A stretch of DNA of 64,000 nt from Spongiibacter nanhainus (GTDB lineage Bacteria > Pseudomonadota > Gammaproteobacteria > Pseudomonadales > Spongiibacteraceae): assembly GCF_016132545.1 (NCBI RefSeq), contig NZ_CP066167.1, positions 3,065,001 to 3,129,000 of the forward strand, read 5' to 3'. This document shows, piece after piece, positions 31,726 through 41,831 of this stretch; positions within the stretch are counted from its first letter, which is position 1; every line of letters begins with the position of its first letter. The notes beneath the pieces are model-generated. The model did not search any database. It saw nothing but the letters and a program-made list of their open reading frames with translations, and was not told the DNA's origin. A program made the position numbers and the translations under genes.

Positions 31726-32880
31726 TCAGGCCGTGGCAGTGTCGCCAATTTTCAGTAGCCGTTGATAGACCTCAAGGGTGCTTTGTACCTGGCTGTCCAG
31801 GTAGTAGGCCTCGGGCAGCCGAAGATGGTTGTCGGCGTCGAGGATGTCCGCCACCCGAGCGGCAAAGGCCACCACATCGTCGGGAGGCACCAGCCCCTGA
31901 GGAAAGCCCTGCTGCAGGGATTCGCTGGCACCGCCCCGGTCATAGGCCACCACCGGCGTGCCCGACGCCAGCGACTCCGGCACGGTGCGACCAAAGGGCT
32001 CTGGCTTGTTGGACATATGGCAGGTCACATCGGCCCAGCGATAAAACTGGGCTATGTCGCTGCGGTGGCCGAGAAAACTGACGTGCTCCTGCAAACCGAG
32101 CTGCTGCCGGAGAGTCATCAGTTCTTGGAGGTAGTGCTGCTTATCGGGCTCGGCATCGCCGATCACCACACCGTGGCAGTCGGGCCGCAGTTTGATGAGC
32201 TGCGCCATCATGGCCAAAAAAGCCTCCTGCCCCTTCCAGCGACTGAGACGTCCCGGCATAAGAATCAGCCGCTTATCCTTTAATGCCGGGTAGTCCGCCA
32301 GTATATCTGCCTGCCATTGCCGCGACACCGGCTCACGGCTAAACGCCGCAGGGTCCAAGCCTCTGGGAATCAGGGTCACCCGCTCCGGGGCGACCTTGTA
32401 GTGCTCAAAGATGTAATCCTGCACACAGTGGGATATGGCGATCACCTGCTCGGCCCGGGCCATAATGCCGCTGTAGGCGTTGACCGAGTACAAGCCATGG
32501 AAGGTACTCACCAGGCCTGGGCGATGTTCAGGGGGCATCTTTCGCCATGCCAGCCAGACGATCCAGGCCGGCACCCGGGAGCGCACGTGGACGATATCGG
32601 CACCCAGTTCTTCCAGCAGGCGCCGCATCGGCCGCACTTGCTTTAGCGACGCCAGGGACTTGCGGTGTACCGGCATGGTGATGTGCTCACAGCCGGCGGC
32701 TTCCAGGGCCTCGACTTGGCGCCCGCCACTGGAAATCACCACCGCCCGGTGCCCGCGCTTGACCAGTTCCCGGGCGAACTCCACCGTACCCCGCTCCACG
32801 CCCCCGGCATTCAAGGCGGGTAAGACCTGTACCACGGTCAGGCGTCGCTGGGCTGATTTGCGCGACTCAGCTGTCGTCAT
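31726..32880 (-). CDS. GT4-family glycosyltransferase
   Basis: This 384-residue GT-B enzyme has Ala-Gly-Gly-Val-Glu-Arg-Gly-Thr-Val-Glu near the N-terminus and a C-terminal Met-Pro-Gly-Arg-Leu-Ser-Arg-Trp-Lys-Gly donor-binding segment. Pro-Glu-Pro-Phe-Gly-Arg-Thr-Val-Pro-Glu-Ser-Leu-Ala-Ser-Gly (the E-x7-E motif) is also visible. These are hallmarks of retaining GT4 enzymes such as LPS-core glucosyl/galactosyl transferases. Its start overlaps the ELM1-like gene stop by 4 nt; the next gene downstream starts 117 bp later. Confidence 0.9.
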   Translation of the reverse strand: MTTAESRKSAQRRLTVVQVLPALNAGGVERGTVEFARELVKRGHRAVVISSGGRQVEALEAAGCEHITMPVHRKSLASLKQVRPMRRLLEELGADIVHVRSRVPAWIVWLAWRKMPPEHRPGLVSTFHGLYSVNAYSGIMARAEQVIAISHCVQDYIFEHYKVAPERVTLIPRGLDPAAFSREPVSRQWQADILADYPALKDKRLILMPGRLSRWKGQEAFLAMMAQLIKLRPDCHGVVIGDAEPDKQHYLQELMTLRQQLGLQEHVSFLGHRSDIAQFYRWADVTCHMSNKPEPFGRTVPESLASGTPVVAYDRGGASESLQQGFPQGLVPPDDVVAFAARVADILDADNHLRLPEAYYLDSQVQSTLEVYQRLLKIGDTATA

Positions 32881-33812
32881 TGCTTCACTCCCTTGTCCAT
32901 CGCCAACAGCCAGTCAGCGGCGCGATCCGCCTCCCACAATGTCGTCCCGGGTTTTGGTAGCGCTTGGTCTAGGTCGACCGTTGCCGCATCGCTGGCCAGA
33001 CCACTGGCCAGCACCTGTTCCATGCTGCGGGTCACTCGGGAATCGCGCTTTTTGCCCAAGCTAAGCAAGCCCGTCGGGGCACCGGCGGTAATACTCTCGT
33101 ACACCATCGACACGCTGTCCCGACTGACCCACACCTGTCCGGCCTCCGCCAGTTGCTGCTGTAACCAGCCACCGCCACTGTGGCCAAAGGGCATCGCTTG
33201 AATATTTCTTCGCTGTTGGCGCCGCAATTGGGTGAGAAATTCCGGTGGGGTGCGGGGCGAGTCCGACACCTTCCACTGCACCGCGGGCTGGGCATCGGCA
33301 ATCGCCAGTACTTGCTGCAGCACGGTGTCGTCATCCCATACAAAATGCCGATTGATACCGCCCAGCAAGATTAAACCGTGATCTGGAAGCCGGGGGGTGT
33401 GACTGGGCTCGATCACATTGAGCACGCCCTGAGTCGCCAATACTGAGGGCCGATCGGGGGGCGCATCGTGCACCGGCACACAGGCGGCATCAAACAGCCA
33501 CAGTGGCCAGCTGGGTCGCATTAACACCAGGGCTTTAGCGCCGGTCATCCACTTACACCACAACATCGGCAGATGGCAGTGACTGCCGGCGCCGATAATC
33601 CAGTCCGGCAGCTTGGCGACGGGGGCCACGCTGGTGGAGAACTGCTGTAACAAGCCCTGTCGCCGGGTGTAGCGAAAGGGCCTCTTGGACATGTCCAACC
33701 ACACCGTCTGCAAATCGCACTTGGCTTCCAGCCGCGCTACCAGACCGCGAATCTGATTGAGGTGCCCGGGCCGGCCATCGGTAATTATCCACGCTGTCAG
33801 GGTTTTGCTCAT
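32877..33812 (-). CDS. ELM1-family (mitochondrial-fission ELM1-like, DUF1022) protein
   Basis: This 311-residue protein (from ATG 33812) has the family N-terminus Ala-Trp-Ile-Ile-Thr-Asp-Gly-Arg-Pro-Gly-His-Leu-Asn-Gln and a C-terminal Trp-Val-Ser-Arg-Asp-Ser-Val-Ser-Met-Val-Tyr-Glu. Bacterial members have a GT-B-like fold and cluster with LPS genes, so a glycosyl-transfer role is suspected but unproven. An in-frame start at 33842 is also possible; neither has a clear ribosome site. It lies just downstream of the acyltransferase gene. Confidence 0.8.
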   Translation of the reverse strand: MSKTLTAWIITDGRPGHLNQIRGLVARLEAKCDLQTVWLDMSKRPFRYTRRQGLLQQFSTSVAPVAKLPDWIIGAGSHCHLPMLWCKWMTGAKALVLMRPSWPLWLFDAACVPVHDAPPDRPSVLATQGVLNVIEPSHTPRLPDHGLILLGGINRHFVWDDDTVLQQVLAIADAQPAVQWKVSDSPRTPPEFLTQLRRQQRRNIQAMPFGHSGGGWLQQQLAEAGQVWVSRDSVSMVYESITAGAPTGLLSLGKKRDSRVTRSMEQVLASGLASDAATVDLDQALPKPGTTLWEADRAADWLLAMDKGVKQ

Positions 33813-33850
33813 GGGCTGACCATACTCGCTTATCGATCTCATAGGACCGA

Positions 33851-34747
33851 TCAGTAAAACGTCGCTTTACCTTCCGGGCGGGTTTTAAACCGCCGGTGCA
33901 CCCACATGTACTGCTCCGGCACCTTGCGGATGTTGTCCTCAAGCTGGGCATTGATAGCCCGTGCATCCGCCGCCGGATCGTCGCTGGGAATTTGCGGCAG
34001 GGGCACAATATCAATGCGGTAGCGGCGACCGTTGTCAAGGCGCTGCTGGTGGGTCATCACCACCCTCGCCCTCCCTGCTTTAGCCAGGGTACTGGTGGCA
34101 ATAGTGGTAGCAGCCAGCACACCGAAGAAGGGCACGAATGCCGCTGATTTGCGACCGTAATCCTGATCCGGCAGGTAAAACAGCCGCCGCCCTTCGCGCA
34201 GGCGCTTTAGCGCCCGCTTCACATCCCGCCGGTGAATGGGCTCGCCGTAGCGCCCTCGGGCGCGACTCAGAATTCGCTCCAGCACCGGGTTTTTATGGCG
34301 GCGATAAAAGGAGTCTGCCGGAAAAGACTGGGCCAGCAGTGCGCCGCCCACATCCAGCCCGGTAAAGTGGGTGCCTATCACAATGATGCCCTGCCCGTCG
34401 TCGTTGCTCAGGTGTTCCTCACCGTGCAGCTCCGGGACGATATCGAGATCTTCGATAGGCCGAAACCAGGCCCGCACGGTTTCCATCAGCCCGATACCCT
34501 GATCCTGCATGGTGCGCTTGAGCAAGCGCTGCCGCTCGGCCTCGCTCTTCTCCGGGAAGCACATTTCCAGGTTGACCCAGGCTATGCGCCGACGCTGCCT
34601 GGCAAAATAGTAGAACAGTGTTCCCATACCCCGCCCCAAGGCGTGGTTGACTGCCCTGGGCAGCTGAGCCAGGAACCACATCACCGCAACGCCACACCAG
34701 GTCGGCCAATAGCGGGGAGCCAGGAGTTGTCTCGGAATTGTCATCAA
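33851..34747 (-). CDS. lpxL: Lipid A biosynthesis acyltransferase (LpxL/HtrB-like)
   Basis: This 298-residue inner-membrane acyltransferase transfers a secondary acyl chain to Kdo-lipid IVA or its derivatives. The family motif His127-Phe-Thr-Gly-Leu-Asp132 (HX4D) is intact, and Tyr-Leu-Pro-Asp-Gln-Asp-Tyr-Gly follows. One N-terminal transmembrane segment is present (about 15-33). It is the first gene of the minus-strand cluster, which links the downstream glycosyltransferases to LPS. Distinction among LpxL, LpxP and LpxM cannot be made by eye. Confidence 0.87.
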   Translation of the reverse strand: MMTIPRQLLAPRYWPTWCGVAVMWFLAQLPRAVNHALGRGMGTLFYYFARQRRRIAWVNLEMCFPEKSEAERQRLLKRTMQDQGIGLMETVRAWFRPIEDLDIVPELHGEEHLSNDDGQGIIVIGTHFTGLDVGGALLAQSFPADSFYRRHKNPVLERILSRARGRYGEPIHRRDVKRALKRLREGRRLFYLPDQDYGRKSAAFVPFFGVLAATTIATSTLAKAGRARVVMTHQQRLDNGRRYRIDIVPLPQIPSDDPAADARAINAQLEDNIRKVPEQYMWVHRRFKTRPEGKATFY

Positions 34748-34887
34748 ATTGCCATTACACTATTACACCTGTTAGCGGCCGGGGCGAAGCCGCCTTCACA
34801 GCCGCGCGCATTGTACACGTTATTGAGAAAAGGGAATTTGCAGCAGGGCATTTGACGCACTGATCTGTCCCGGGACTTGTTGTAGTT

Positions 34888-35262
34888 ATGATGAATAAAC
34901 CAGGCCGCTCCGGCTTTATGCGTATCATCCACGCCACCGGCTACTCGCAGAAAGGTCTGCGCGCCGCCTGGCAACACGAAGAGGCCTTTCGCCAAGAAGC
35001 CATCCTGGCGGCGATACTGTTGCCCACGGCGTTTTGGCTGGGGCAGACCGCCCTGGAGCGTATCGCACTGATTATCCCCGTGTTTCTGGTGGTTATCGTC
35101 GAGCTGGTCAACTCCGCCATCGAAGCCGCCATCGACCGCATAAGCATGGACCGCCACCCGCTTTCCGGCCAGGCCAAAGACATTGGCTCCGCCGCCGTTT
35201 TGATGAGCCTGCTGCTGTGCGCGGTGAGTTGGGGATTGATTATTCAACAGCGCTTTTTCTGA
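34888..35262 (+). CDS. dgkA: Diacylglycerol kinase
   Basis: This 124-residue integral membrane enzyme phosphorylates diacylglycerol to phosphatidate, recycling lipid released in envelope synthesis. It has three transmembrane helices and the conserved Val-Glu72-Leu-Val-Asn-Ser-Ala-Ile-Glu79-Ala-Ala-Ile-Asp-Arg motif, whose two Glu residues bind Mg-ATP. Length equals the E. coli enzyme within a few residues. It is divergent from the acyltransferase gene, a fitting neighbour. Confidence 0.93.
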   Translation: MMNKPGRSGFMRIIHATGYSQKGLRAAWQHEEAFRQEAILAAILLPTAFWLGQTALERIALIIPVFLVVIVELVNSAIEAAIDRISMDRHPLSGQAKDIGSAAVLMSLLLCAVSWGLIIQQRFF

Positions 35263-35309
35263 GTCGAGGTCTCGGGACACGCCAAGGCGGGTAAATTCCC
35301 TCACCCCCT

Positions 35310-35338
35310 TGACATTCAAGCCCCCAGCCGGAATAATC
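35310..35338 (+). promoter_or_regulatory. rpsT promoter
   Basis: A consensus TTGACA (35310-35315), 17-bp spacer and AATAAT (35333-35338) lie about 42 bases before the rpsT start codon, fitting a strong sigma-70 promoter. Confidence 0.75.
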
Positions 35339-35379
35339 CCCGCCCTAAATTTTCCACGCCAGTTTTCGAGGAGTATCGA

Positions 35380-35646
35380 GTGGCTAACTCTCCACAAGCA
35401 CGGAAACGCGCACGTCAGGCGGAAAAACGTCGTTCGCATAACGCCAGTCTGCGCTCCATGGTTCGCACCTACCTCAAGCGTGTAGTTGCGGCAATCGAAT
35501 CCGGTGACCAGCAAGCGGCTAAAACCGCCTACGACGCTGCTGTACCCGTTCTTGACCGCGTTGCCGACAAAGGCATTTACCACAAGAACAAAGCGGCACG
35601 TCATAAGAGCCGCCTCAATGCCCGCATTAAGGCGATGGCTGCGTAA
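35380..35646 (+). CDS. rpsT: 30S ribosomal protein S20
   Basis: This 88-residue, very basic protein starts [11 protein letters not shown] and has the S20 pattern throughout ([12 protein letters not shown]). It binds 16S rRNA in the small subunit body. It uses a GTG start (35380) behind GAGGAG; non-ATG initiation is also the rule for E. coli rpsT (UUG), where it serves autoregulation. A strong terminator follows. Confidence 0.96.
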   Translation: MANSPQARKRARQAEKRRSHNASLRSMVRTYLKRVVAAIESGDQQAAKTAYDAAVPVLDRVADKGIYHKNKAARHKSRLNARIKAMAA

Positions 35647-35663
35647 CATTAAGCCTCGCACAT

Positions 35664-35692
35664 AAAAAAACCCGCTGCGGCGGGTTTTTTTA
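35664..35692. terminator. Bidirectional terminator between rpsT and proB
   Basis: CCCGC and GCGGG form a GC stem flanked by A7 on the left and T7 on the right, so it can end transcription from both rpsT (plus) and proB (minus). Confidence 0.9.
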
Positions 35693-35712
35693 TGTCTGGC
35701 ATTGGGCGCGCA

Positions 35713-36834
35713 CTAACTGACCGCCAAATTGTCCCGATGAATGAGCTCCGGATCACCGATATAGCCCAACACTTCGGCAATATCCTTGCTGCCCACACCA
35801 GCTATTTTTTTCGCCTCGTCGGCGCTGTAATTTACCAACCCGCGAGCCACTTCTTCGCCGTCCGGTCCGATACACAGCACCAGATCGCCGCGGTTAAAAC
35901 GACCGCTGACACGGGTTACCCCCACCGCCAGCAAACTGCGCCCCTGCTGTCGCAATACCCGCACCGCGCCGGCATCCAGCTGCAAGGTACCCTGACTGCG
36001 CAACTGTCCAGCCAGCCATTTTTTGCGGGCCGCCATAGGGGCCTGATCCGCTCGCAACAGCGTTCCCAGCTCCTCACCGGCCAATAGCCGCGTCAGCACC
36101 TCATCGACTCGACCGCCAGCAATAACGGTGTCGCTGCCAGAGCGCGCCGCCAGGCGCGCCGCCCTCAGTTTGGTCAGCATGCCGCCACGACCAAGACCAC
36201 CACCGCTGCCACCCACCATGGGATCCAACTGAGTATCGGAGGCCTGAGCATCACTGATCAGCTCGGCATCGGGGTTGTGGCGGGGATCGCTGGCATACAA
36301 GCCCTGCTGGTCAGTGAGGATGATCAGCGCATCGGCATCGATCAGGTTAGCCACCAGGGCAGCCAGAGTGTCGTTATCACCAAAGCGGATTTCATCGGTT
36401 ACCACGGTGTCGTTTTCATTGACTACCGGCACCACGTTGAGCTCTAGCAGGGTCATCAGGGTACTGCGGGCATTGAGGTAGCGGTCCCGGGCAGAGATAT
36501 CATCGTGCCCCAATAGAATCTGCGCAGTCTGCAGTCCGTGCTGGCGAAAGCGGGTTTCGTAGGCGTGCACCAGCCCAACCTGCCCCACCGCCGCCGCTGC
36601 CTGCAATTGATGCAGGTCTTCGGGGCGTTGCGACCAACCCAGTCGGGTCATGCCCTCCGCCACTGCCCCGGAGGACACCAGCACCACCTCCCGGCCACTC
36701 TGCTGTAGCGCCGCCAGTTGAGCGACCCAACTATCCAGGCCCTGAGCATAAAGCCCCTTGCCATCGTCAGTGAGCAGCGCCGAACCAATCTTGACCACCA
36801 GGCGCCGGGCTGAAGTGAGTTTTTCCCGCGTCAC
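35713..36834 (-). CDS. proB: Glutamate 5-kinase
   Basis: This enzyme catalyses the first step of proline synthesis, ATP-dependent phosphorylation of glutamate. It has 373 residues: an amino-acid-kinase domain (about 8-250; Val-Val-Lys-Ile-Gly-Ser, Val-Val-Leu-Val-Ser-Ser-Gly-Ala-Val, Val-Asn-Glu-Asn-Asp-Thr-Val) and a C-terminal PUA domain (about 280-360), the usual two-domain form. It starts with GTG 36834. It lies downstream of obgE on the same strand with a 62-bp gap; the obgE-proB order is conserved in gammaproteobacteria. Confidence 0.95.
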   Translation of the reverse strand: MTREKLTSARRLVVKIGSALLTDDGKGLYAQGLDSWVAQLAALQQSGREVVLVSSGAVAEGMTRLGWSQRPEDLHQLQAAAAVGQVGLVHAYETRFRQHGLQTAQILLGHDDISARDRYLNARSTLMTLLELNVVPVVNENDTVVTDEIRFGDNDTLAALVANLIDADALIILTDQQGLYASDPRHNPDAELISDAQASDTQLDPMVGGSGGGLGRGGMLTKLRAARLAARSGSDTVIAGGRVDEVLTRLLAGEELGTLLRADQAPMAARKKWLAGQLRSQGTLQLDAGAVRVLRQQGRSLLAVGVTRVSGRFNRGDLVLCIGPDGEEVARGLVNYSADEAKKIAGVGSKDIAEVLGYIGDPELIHRDNLAVS

Positions 36835-36896
36835 ATCACACTCTCTTGTTTAACTTGCGCTTGTTACAGCCGCCACTCCCAGCGCACCCAAGGGCA

Positions 36897-38099
<1,203 letters not shown>

Positions 38100-38180
38100 T
38101 CACTACCGCTAATGGGGAGAGCCGCGCTCTCCCTGACTGTTTCAGGGCTACTACTTTAATGTACTTACTGCAGAAACAAA

Positions 38181-38206
38181 AAAGCCCCGTCGGCTGACGA
38201 GGCTTT
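38181..38206 (-). terminator. Terminator after rpmA
   Basis: An 11-bp stem with one mismatch (AAAGCC-C-CGTC against GACG-A-GGCTTT) is followed on the minus strand by TTTGTTTC. It probably gives partial termination between rpmA and obgE. Confidence 0.7.
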
Positions 38207-38227
38207 CGATCTCCGTGAGGCCGCGTG

Positions 38228-38485
38228 TCAGGCCGCGACAATGCTCACGAATTTACGGCCTTTTGGGCCTTTGGTTTCGAACTTAACCACGCCGTCCGAC
38301 TTGGCGAACAGAGTGTGGTCTGTGCCGCAACCGACGTTTTCACCAGCGTGGAACTTGGTGCCGCGCTGACGAACGATGATGCTGCCTGCAGTGACAACCT
38401 GGCCACCGAAGCGCTTCACACCTAAGCGTTTACTTTCCGAATCGCGCCCGTTACGGGTACTACCACCAGCTTTTTTGTGAGCCAT
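38228..38485 (-). CDS. rpmA: 50S ribosomal protein L27
   Basis: This 85-residue protein has the L27 N-terminus [14 protein letters not shown], whose flexible tail reaches the peptidyl-transferase centre. It is 30 bp downstream of rplU, the invariant pair. No extra N-terminal cleavage peptide (seen in Firmicutes) is present. Confidence 0.97.
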   Translation of the reverse strand: MAHKKAGGSTRNGRDSESKRLGVKRFGGQVVTAGSIIVRQRGTKFHAGENVGCGTDHTLFAKSDGVVKFETKGPKGRKFVSIVAA

Positions 38486-38515
38486 GCGTTTCTCCTCGTG
38501 TTCTCAGGTCCGCCC

Positions 38516-38827
38516 TTAGGCGCTGATACCAGTGATTTTGACTTCAGTATACCACTGGCGATGTCCCGCCTGCTTCATGCTGTGCTTGCGACGGCGAAAC
38601 TTAACGATCTTCACTTTGTCGTGACGACCTTGTGCCACGACTTCCGCAGTAACCTTGCTGCCGTCCACGTAGGGAGCGCCAATTTTCAGATCTTCACCCG
38701 CTTTGACCAGCAGTACCTTGTCAAAGGTCACGGTCTCGCCGGTGGCGATTTCCAGTTTTTCCAGCTTGAGGGTTTCGCCCTCTTCAACACGGTGCTGCTT
38801 GCCACCGCTCTCGATCACTGCGTACAT
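38516..38827 (-). CDS. rplU: 50S ribosomal protein L21
   Basis: This 103-residue protein has the L21 sequence from [11 protein letters not shown] to Lys-Ile-Thr-Gly-Ile. The true start is ATG 38827; the longer frame to 38989 enters the leader. It is the first gene of rplU-rpmA, with a ~150-nt leader from the promoter at 38979-39007. Confidence 0.97.
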   Translation of the reverse strand: MYAVIESGGKQHRVEEGETLKLEKLEIATGETVTFDKVLLVKAGEDLKIGAPYVDGSKVTAEVVAQGRHDKVKIVKFRRRKHSMKQAGHRQWYTEVKITGISA

Positions 38828-38978
38828 AAGCAAATTCTCCAAAAGCCTGCTTGCGCTGTTTGAGTAGATTGGCCGCCTCACCGGGGAACCGAGCCCCAAG
38901 GCGGAACAAGTCCAGGCACTGATCGCCGCGCGTAGCGCTGCAATGCAGTTTCGGTACATTCCTAAAATAAGGGCGCGA

Positions 38979-39007
38979 AGTATACGCACAACAGCGCCAC
39001 ATCACAA
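38979..39007 (-). promoter_or_regulatory. rplU-rpmA promoter
   Basis: On the minus strand TTGTGA (39002-39007), a 17-bp spacer and TATACT (38979-38984) form a good sigma-70 promoter, placing the transcript start near 38972 and leaving a ~145-nt leader. Confidence 0.7.
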
Positions 39008-39098
39008 GCCCTGAGAGAGGCCGCGAATGCCTGTTCTTGACAGCCCGTAGTGGGCCCCATAGGATGCTGCCGATTCCACCAGATGTACCCTCGCAAAC

Positions 39099-40058
39099 AT
39101 GCATCAGATTCGACAGGTCGTGGACAGCGAATTTGCCGCCGTCAACGACTTCATTATTGAGCAACTCCATTCCAACGTGCCCCTGGTGGAAAACATCGGG
39201 CACTACATTGTCGATGCTGGCGGAAAACGTCTGCGCCCGTTATTGACCCTGCTCTGCGCCGGCGCCACCGGCAATATTGGTCACGATTCAGTTCGACTGG
39301 CCGCGGTGATTGAATTTATCCACACTGCAACCCTGCTGCACGATGACGTGGTGGACCTGTCGGAACTGCGGCGCGGCCGCCCCACCGCCAACGCCAACTG
39401 GGGCAATGCCCCCAGCGTACTGGTGGGGGACTTCCTCTACTCCCGGGCCTTCCAGATATTGGTGGGCATCGGCAGCATGCCGCTGATGGATCTGCTGTCC
39501 CACACCACCAACACCGTGGCAGAAGGGGAAGTTCTCCAACTTACCCGGGTTGGCGACAGCGCCACCAGCGAAGAAGATTACTTCGATGTGATTCGCGGCA
39601 AAACCGCCGTGCTATTCGCCGCCGCCTGTAGCGGTGCCGCCATCATTAACAGCGCCGCAAGCCACCGCGAGACACTGCACCAATACGGTCTCAACCTGGG
39701 CATCGCCTTTCAATTGGTGGACGACATTCTCGACTACCAGGGCAACCCCGAGGAGACCGGCAAGAACGTCGGCGACGATCTGGCTGAGGGCAAGCCCACC
39801 CTGCCGCTGATCTATGCGCTCCAGCATGCCAAGCCTGAACAGCAGCAGCAAATTCGGCAGGCCATCGAACAGCGTTCCGCCGAGCACCTGACAGAGATCC
39901 TTCACACCGTGCAATCCTGTGGCGCACTGGAGTACTGCCAACGCCAAGCCGAGTATTTCTCTAACGCGGCAGCCGAGTCACTCAACACACTGCCGGCGTC
40001 CGCCTACCGGGACGCTCTGGTGTCATTAACCACCCTCGCCCTTCAGCGGCGCAGCTAG
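39099..40058 (+). CDS. ispB: Octaprenyl (polyprenyl) diphosphate synthase
   Basis: This enzyme elongates isoprenyl diphosphate to the ubiquinone side chain. It has 319 residues with both aspartate-rich motifs: Asp82-Asp-Val-Val-Asp86 (FARM) and Asp208-Asp-Ile-Leu-Asp212 (SARM). It is divergent from rplU, as in E. coli and Pseudomonas. Chain length cannot be read reliably; octaprenyl is assumed from synteny. Confidence 0.94.
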   Translation: MHQIRQVVDSEFAAVNDFIIEQLHSNVPLVENIGHYIVDAGGKRLRPLLTLLCAGATGNIGHDSVRLAAVIEFIHTATLLHDDVVDLSELRRGRPTANANWGNAPSVLVGDFLYSRAFQILVGIGSMPLMDLLSHTTNTVAEGEVLQLTRVGDSATSEEDYFDVIRGKTAVLFAAACSGAAIINSAASHRETLHQYGLNLGIAFQLVDDILDYQGNPEETGKNVGDDLAEGKPTLPLIYALQHAKPEQQQQIRQAIEQRSAEHLTEILHTVQSCGALEYCQRQAEYFSNAAAESLNTLPASAYRDALVSLTTLALQRRS

Positions 40059-40189
40059 ATCGCGGCGCGCTACCCCGCCCGTTTTCATCAGAACGGAACG
40101 GTTTTTGCGTTACACTTTCCAAAGCCTTTGGGCCGGATGTCAGCCCCACCGGCGTGGAATAACGTGTAACACCGCAAGGACCCAGGATC

Positions 40190-41809
40190 GTGCCCCAACT
40201 CGACGGATCAGTTTTCGACCAGCTTCACAGTCTTGCCCAGTCAAGCCGCAACCAGTCCCTGGCTGGGCGCTTTGCCGACGACCCCGAGCGCGCCGCGCGC
40301 TACAGCGCTCAGGTAGGCCCTCTGTATGTCGACTACGCCAAGCACCACCTCGACCCCACAATACTGTCGACTCTGCTGACACTGGCAGAGCAAGCGGAGC
40401 TCCCGGCGCGGTTTGCTGACATGGCGACCGGTGCGCTTCTCAACAACACCGAGGAGCGGCCAGTCAACTACCCCCAGCTGCGCCGACAGGGCGCAGAGGG
40501 TGACGGCAATGGCGATATTGGCGCCATGTTCGGCACCATGGAGCGGCTGGTAACCGCTGTGCGTACCGCCCAGTGGCGCGGTCCCAGCGGCAAGCCCTAT
40601 CGCCATGTGGTGAATATCGGTATCGGCGGCTCCGACTTTGGACCTCGCCTGCTTTGCGACGCCCTGCCTACCTCAGCCACTGGCGGCGACCTCACCAGCC
40701 ATTTTGTCGCCAATATCGACCCAGATTGCATAGAGCGGGTTTTATCTGAGCTGCCGTTGGACCAGACGCTGTTTATTGTGGCGTCGAAATCCTTTTCTAC
40801 TCAGGAGACCCAGTACAACGCCCAGCACGCCATGGCCGCGCTAAAGCAATTACGCGGCACTGATTCGGTAGCCGATCAATTTATCGCCGTCACCGCCAAG
40901 CCCAGCGCGGCGGCGGCACTGGGGATTCCAGAGGCTCAGATAGTCGCTGTACCAGACTGGGTCGGCGGGCGCTTTTCACTGTGGTCAGGCTTTGGCATTG
41001 CCATTGCGCTGAGCAAAGGCATGGCGGTGTTTCGCCAAGTGCTGCAGGGCGGCGCCCTGGTGGACGATCACGTCGCCTCAACCCCCTTGAAAGACAACAT
41101 TCCCGCCCTGCTGGGGCTGCTGGACGTGTGGTATCGCAACGGCTGGGATTGCAGCTCTCAGGTTGTGCTGCCCTACAGCCACCGGCTGGCACTGCTGCCC
41201 ACCTACCTACAGCAACTGTTTATGGAAAGCGCCGGCAAATCGGTGGCCGCCGATGGCACTCCGCTGGCGGTGGCCAGCGGCAACGTACTGTGGGGGAGCG
41301 AGGGCACCAACGGCCAGCACTCCTTTCACCAGCTGCTGCACCAGGGCAGCGATATGATTCCCGCCGACTTTATCGCTTCGGTGACGCCACCAGCAGGGGG
41401 CGAGGCCGGACACGCGGCGCTGCTGGCCAACTGCTTTGCACAAAGCCTGGTATTGATGGAAGGACAGGACCCCAGTGCGCTTGCCGAAAAACTTTGCGAC
41501 GAGGGCCTGGAGCCCGAGGCCGCCATGCAGCTTGCCCGGCACAAGGCCATGCCGGGCAATCGCCCCAGCACCACCATTTTGCTGGAAAATCAGGGGCCCC
41601 AAGCACTGGGGGCCCTGATTGCTCTCTACGAGTACAGGCTGCTTACTGCCAGCTTTATCTGGGGACTGAATCCCTTCGACCAGTGGGGCGTTGAGCTGGG
41701 CAAGCAGGTGGGCAAGCAGTTATTGTCTGCCATCGACAGTGGCGATCTGCCCCAGAATCTGGACAGCTCGACGCGAAACTTGATGGAAAAAATGAAAGCC
41801 GGGCGCTGA
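40190..41809 (+). CDS. pgi: Glucose-6-phosphate isomerase
   Basis: This enzyme interconverts glucose 6-phosphate and fructose 6-phosphate. It has 539 residues, close to the E. coli enzyme. Signatures include Asn-Ile-Gly-Ile-Gly-Gly-Ser-Asp-Phe-Gly-Pro, Val-Gly-Gly-Arg-Phe-Ser-Leu-Trp-Ser and Gly-Thr-Asn-Gly-Gln-His-Ser-Phe-His-Gln, covering the phosphate loop and catalytic Glu/His regions. It starts with GTG 40190 (AGGA upstream). With cpsG and galU downstream (convergent), this block supplies sugar phosphates for polysaccharides. Confidence 0.95.
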   Translation: MPQLDGSVFDQLHSLAQSSRNQSLAGRFADDPERAARYSAQVGPLYVDYAKHHLDPTILSTLLTLAEQAELPARFADMATGALLNNTEERPVNYPQLRRQGAEGDGNGDIGAMFGTMERLVTAVRTAQWRGPSGKPYRHVVNIGIGGSDFGPRLLCDALPTSATGGDLTSHFVANIDPDCIERVLSELPLDQTLFIVASKSFSTQETQYNAQHAMAALKQLRGTDSVADQFIAVTAKPSAAAALGIPEAQIVAVPDWVGGRFSLWSGFGIAIALSKGMAVFRQVLQGGALVDDHVASTPLKDNIPALLGLLDVWYRNGWDCSSQVVLPYSHRLALLPTYLQQLFMESAGKSVAADGTPLAVASGNVLWGSEGTNGQHSFHQLLHQGSDMIPADFIASVTPPAGGEAGHAALLANCFAQSLVLMEGQDPSALAEKLCDEGLEPEAAMQLARHKAMPGNRPSTTILLENQGPQALGALIALYEYRLLTASFIWGLNPFDQWGVELGKQVGKQLLSAIDSGDLPQNLDSSTRNLMEKMKAGR

Positions 41810-41823
41810 GGCTAGCGCCCGGC
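41798..41823. terminator. Hairpin between convergent pgi and cpsG
   Basis: A perfect 10-bp GC stem (GCCGGGCGCT / AGCGCCCGGC) with a 6-base loop covers the pgi stop codon. On the minus strand it is followed by TTTCATTTTTT, so it fits a terminator for cpsG. Confidence 0.65.
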
Positions 41824-41831
41824 AGAAGGAC

